From Tetraselmis striata (taxonomy: Eukaryota > Chlorophyta > Chlorodendrophyceae > Chlorodendrales > Chlorodendraceae), in the NCBI GenBank assembly GCA_006384855.1, contig VCJN01001842.1, positions 248,001-312,000 of the forward strand: 64,000 nucleotides of DNA, written 5' to 3'. Every line of letters starts with the position of its first letter. Position 1 is the stretch's first letter. A program made the translations under genes and the position numbers. Of the stretch, positions 63,222 to 64,000 are shown one piece after another. A model generated the notes under the pieces. It saw nothing but the letters and a program-made list of their open reading frames with translations, was not told where the DNA came from and did not search any database.

Positions 63222-64000
63222 AAAAATGGAAGTTGGCGTGCTGAGCTGTTACGGCTGCTTTTATATGTACTCGTGCTGCACCCAAAAGGGCGCAACGACG
63301 GGTGAACTAGTAGTTCGTACCACTTACTTAGCAGCAACGGTAGCCGAAAAATCGGTTAGGAAAGTAGGAAACCCCATAAACTAGTTTAGATCATTTCAAA
63401 GTTGAGTCTGGTGTTGCAAGTGATGGGCGAACGGAGAGAGCGCGCGGTAGATTGACGAAGAACGGGTAGCGCCAAATCAGGAAGGGGGCACCGGGAAGGC
63501 CAGCGTTGCGGAGTCTTGTTGAACTTGGAAGTGGCGAAGTAGGGGCGCGATATGACCGAAGAAGAACCACGCGCCATGTGAATGTTTGGGTCGATGTAGT
63601 CCAAAACGACGTCGGAGTTTGTGGCCCAACCGCCTTGGTGGCGAATGTGGAACAGCGGAATTCCGATGGCGTTAGCAGCAGACTATGCACCCTTGCAAAG
63701 GCTTGGCGACGAGCTCCAAGAAGTGCCGGCGGGAGGGGCAGCACCAACGAGAAGAACGGCAGTAGAGAGCCAGTCCAACATTGTGGCGGCGGTCCAAGAT
63801 TTAAACTGCTCGCTCCGGGTGTACACCCAGGAGTTAGTCGCGGCCAAGGCAACGGGAACTAGGGGGGCAGACTGCACGTTGGCGATGAAGTGGTGCAGTA
63901 GACGCCCGACGCGGGGATGCTCCGGCACTGCAAGGAGTAGCACAAGTAGGTTGTCGGGGCCGCGCCGGCCGGCGCGCCCCTTCTCTTGGTACACGTACAT
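63222..64000 (-). mobile_element. Tyrosine-recombinase element, second copy, cut by window end
   Basis: Begins with the 165-base terminal repeat (63222-63390, ending AAACTAGTTTAGA) and passes at once into the 3' end of the recombinase gene, exactly as at 5579. The rest of the element, including the other direct repeat, lies beyond base 64000. Confidence 0.8.
63395..64000 (-). pseudogene. Tyrosine recombinase C-terminus, second copy, partial
   Basis: From the right edge: YQEKGRAGRRGPDNLLVLLL, EHPRVGRLLHHFIANVQSA, then SLCKGA, a stop, SAANAIGIPLFHIRHQGGWA and TNSDVVLDYIDPN. The catalytic tyrosine block and G-W are kept. The box II arginine (SLRKGAA in copy 1) reads SLCKGA, an R-to-C change, and a stop follows, so this copy is dead too. 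It fills in HFIANVQ, which is missing from copy 1. Confidence 0.75.

Overview
The window looks like nuclear DNA of a eukaryotic microalga, most likely a green alga of prasinophyte type. Spliceosomal introns (GT-AG, one GC-AG) interrupt most host genes. The host genes fit an alga with a wall or matrix: a plastid-type MurD ligase, a cytochrome b561, a secreted subtilase with Pro/Thr-rich linkers, an ankyrin protein, a CAMK-type kinase and an AAGAB/p34 adaptin-chaperone homologue. MurD in a green lineage points to plastid peptidoglycan, as kept by some prasinophytes, streptophyte algae and mosses. The organism assignment is inference; no rRNA or organellar marker is present.

Layout. 1-4.4 kb: a repeat, then the convergent AAGAB-like gene (+) and kinase gene (-). 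4.4-38.5 kb: a dense graveyard of mobile elements with no intact host gene. In order it holds a tyrosine-recombinase element with terminal direct repeats (5412-8413), inverted copies of a LINE 3' region, a repeat coding for an unknown protein family, a small hAT element (12740-13938), a LINE endonuclease remnant, a pogo/Tc1-like TIR element (17065-18496), a shrunken Ty3/gypsy element (18547-20088), a 4.25-kb TIR element with two convergent broken genes (22107-26357), and a long broken LINE (about 28.9-38.5 kb). A 4.4-kb TIR element packed with satellite-like repeats is nested in that LINE (32747-37156). 38.7-44.7 kb: murD, seven exons, one intron of 3.2 kb. 44.7-51.1 kb: repeats, a tRNA-derived SINE, a decayed F-box/LRR-like locus and the 5' exon of a glycosyltransferase-like gene. 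52.4-61 kb: cytochrome b561 (+), ankyrin protein (-), subtilase (-). 61-64 kb: second copies of two of the element families seen on the left.

The host genes do not form a pathway; they are single genes spaced by repeats. The clearest themes are the many different transposon types (tyrosine recombinase, hAT, pogo/Tc1-like, LINE with PD-(D/E)xK-type endonuclease, gypsy, SINE, unclassified TIR elements), an unusual density of long G or C homopolymers, and small conserved repeat modules. Gene models were joined by hand from reading frame, splice-site phase and family motifs; exon ends are exact only where stated.
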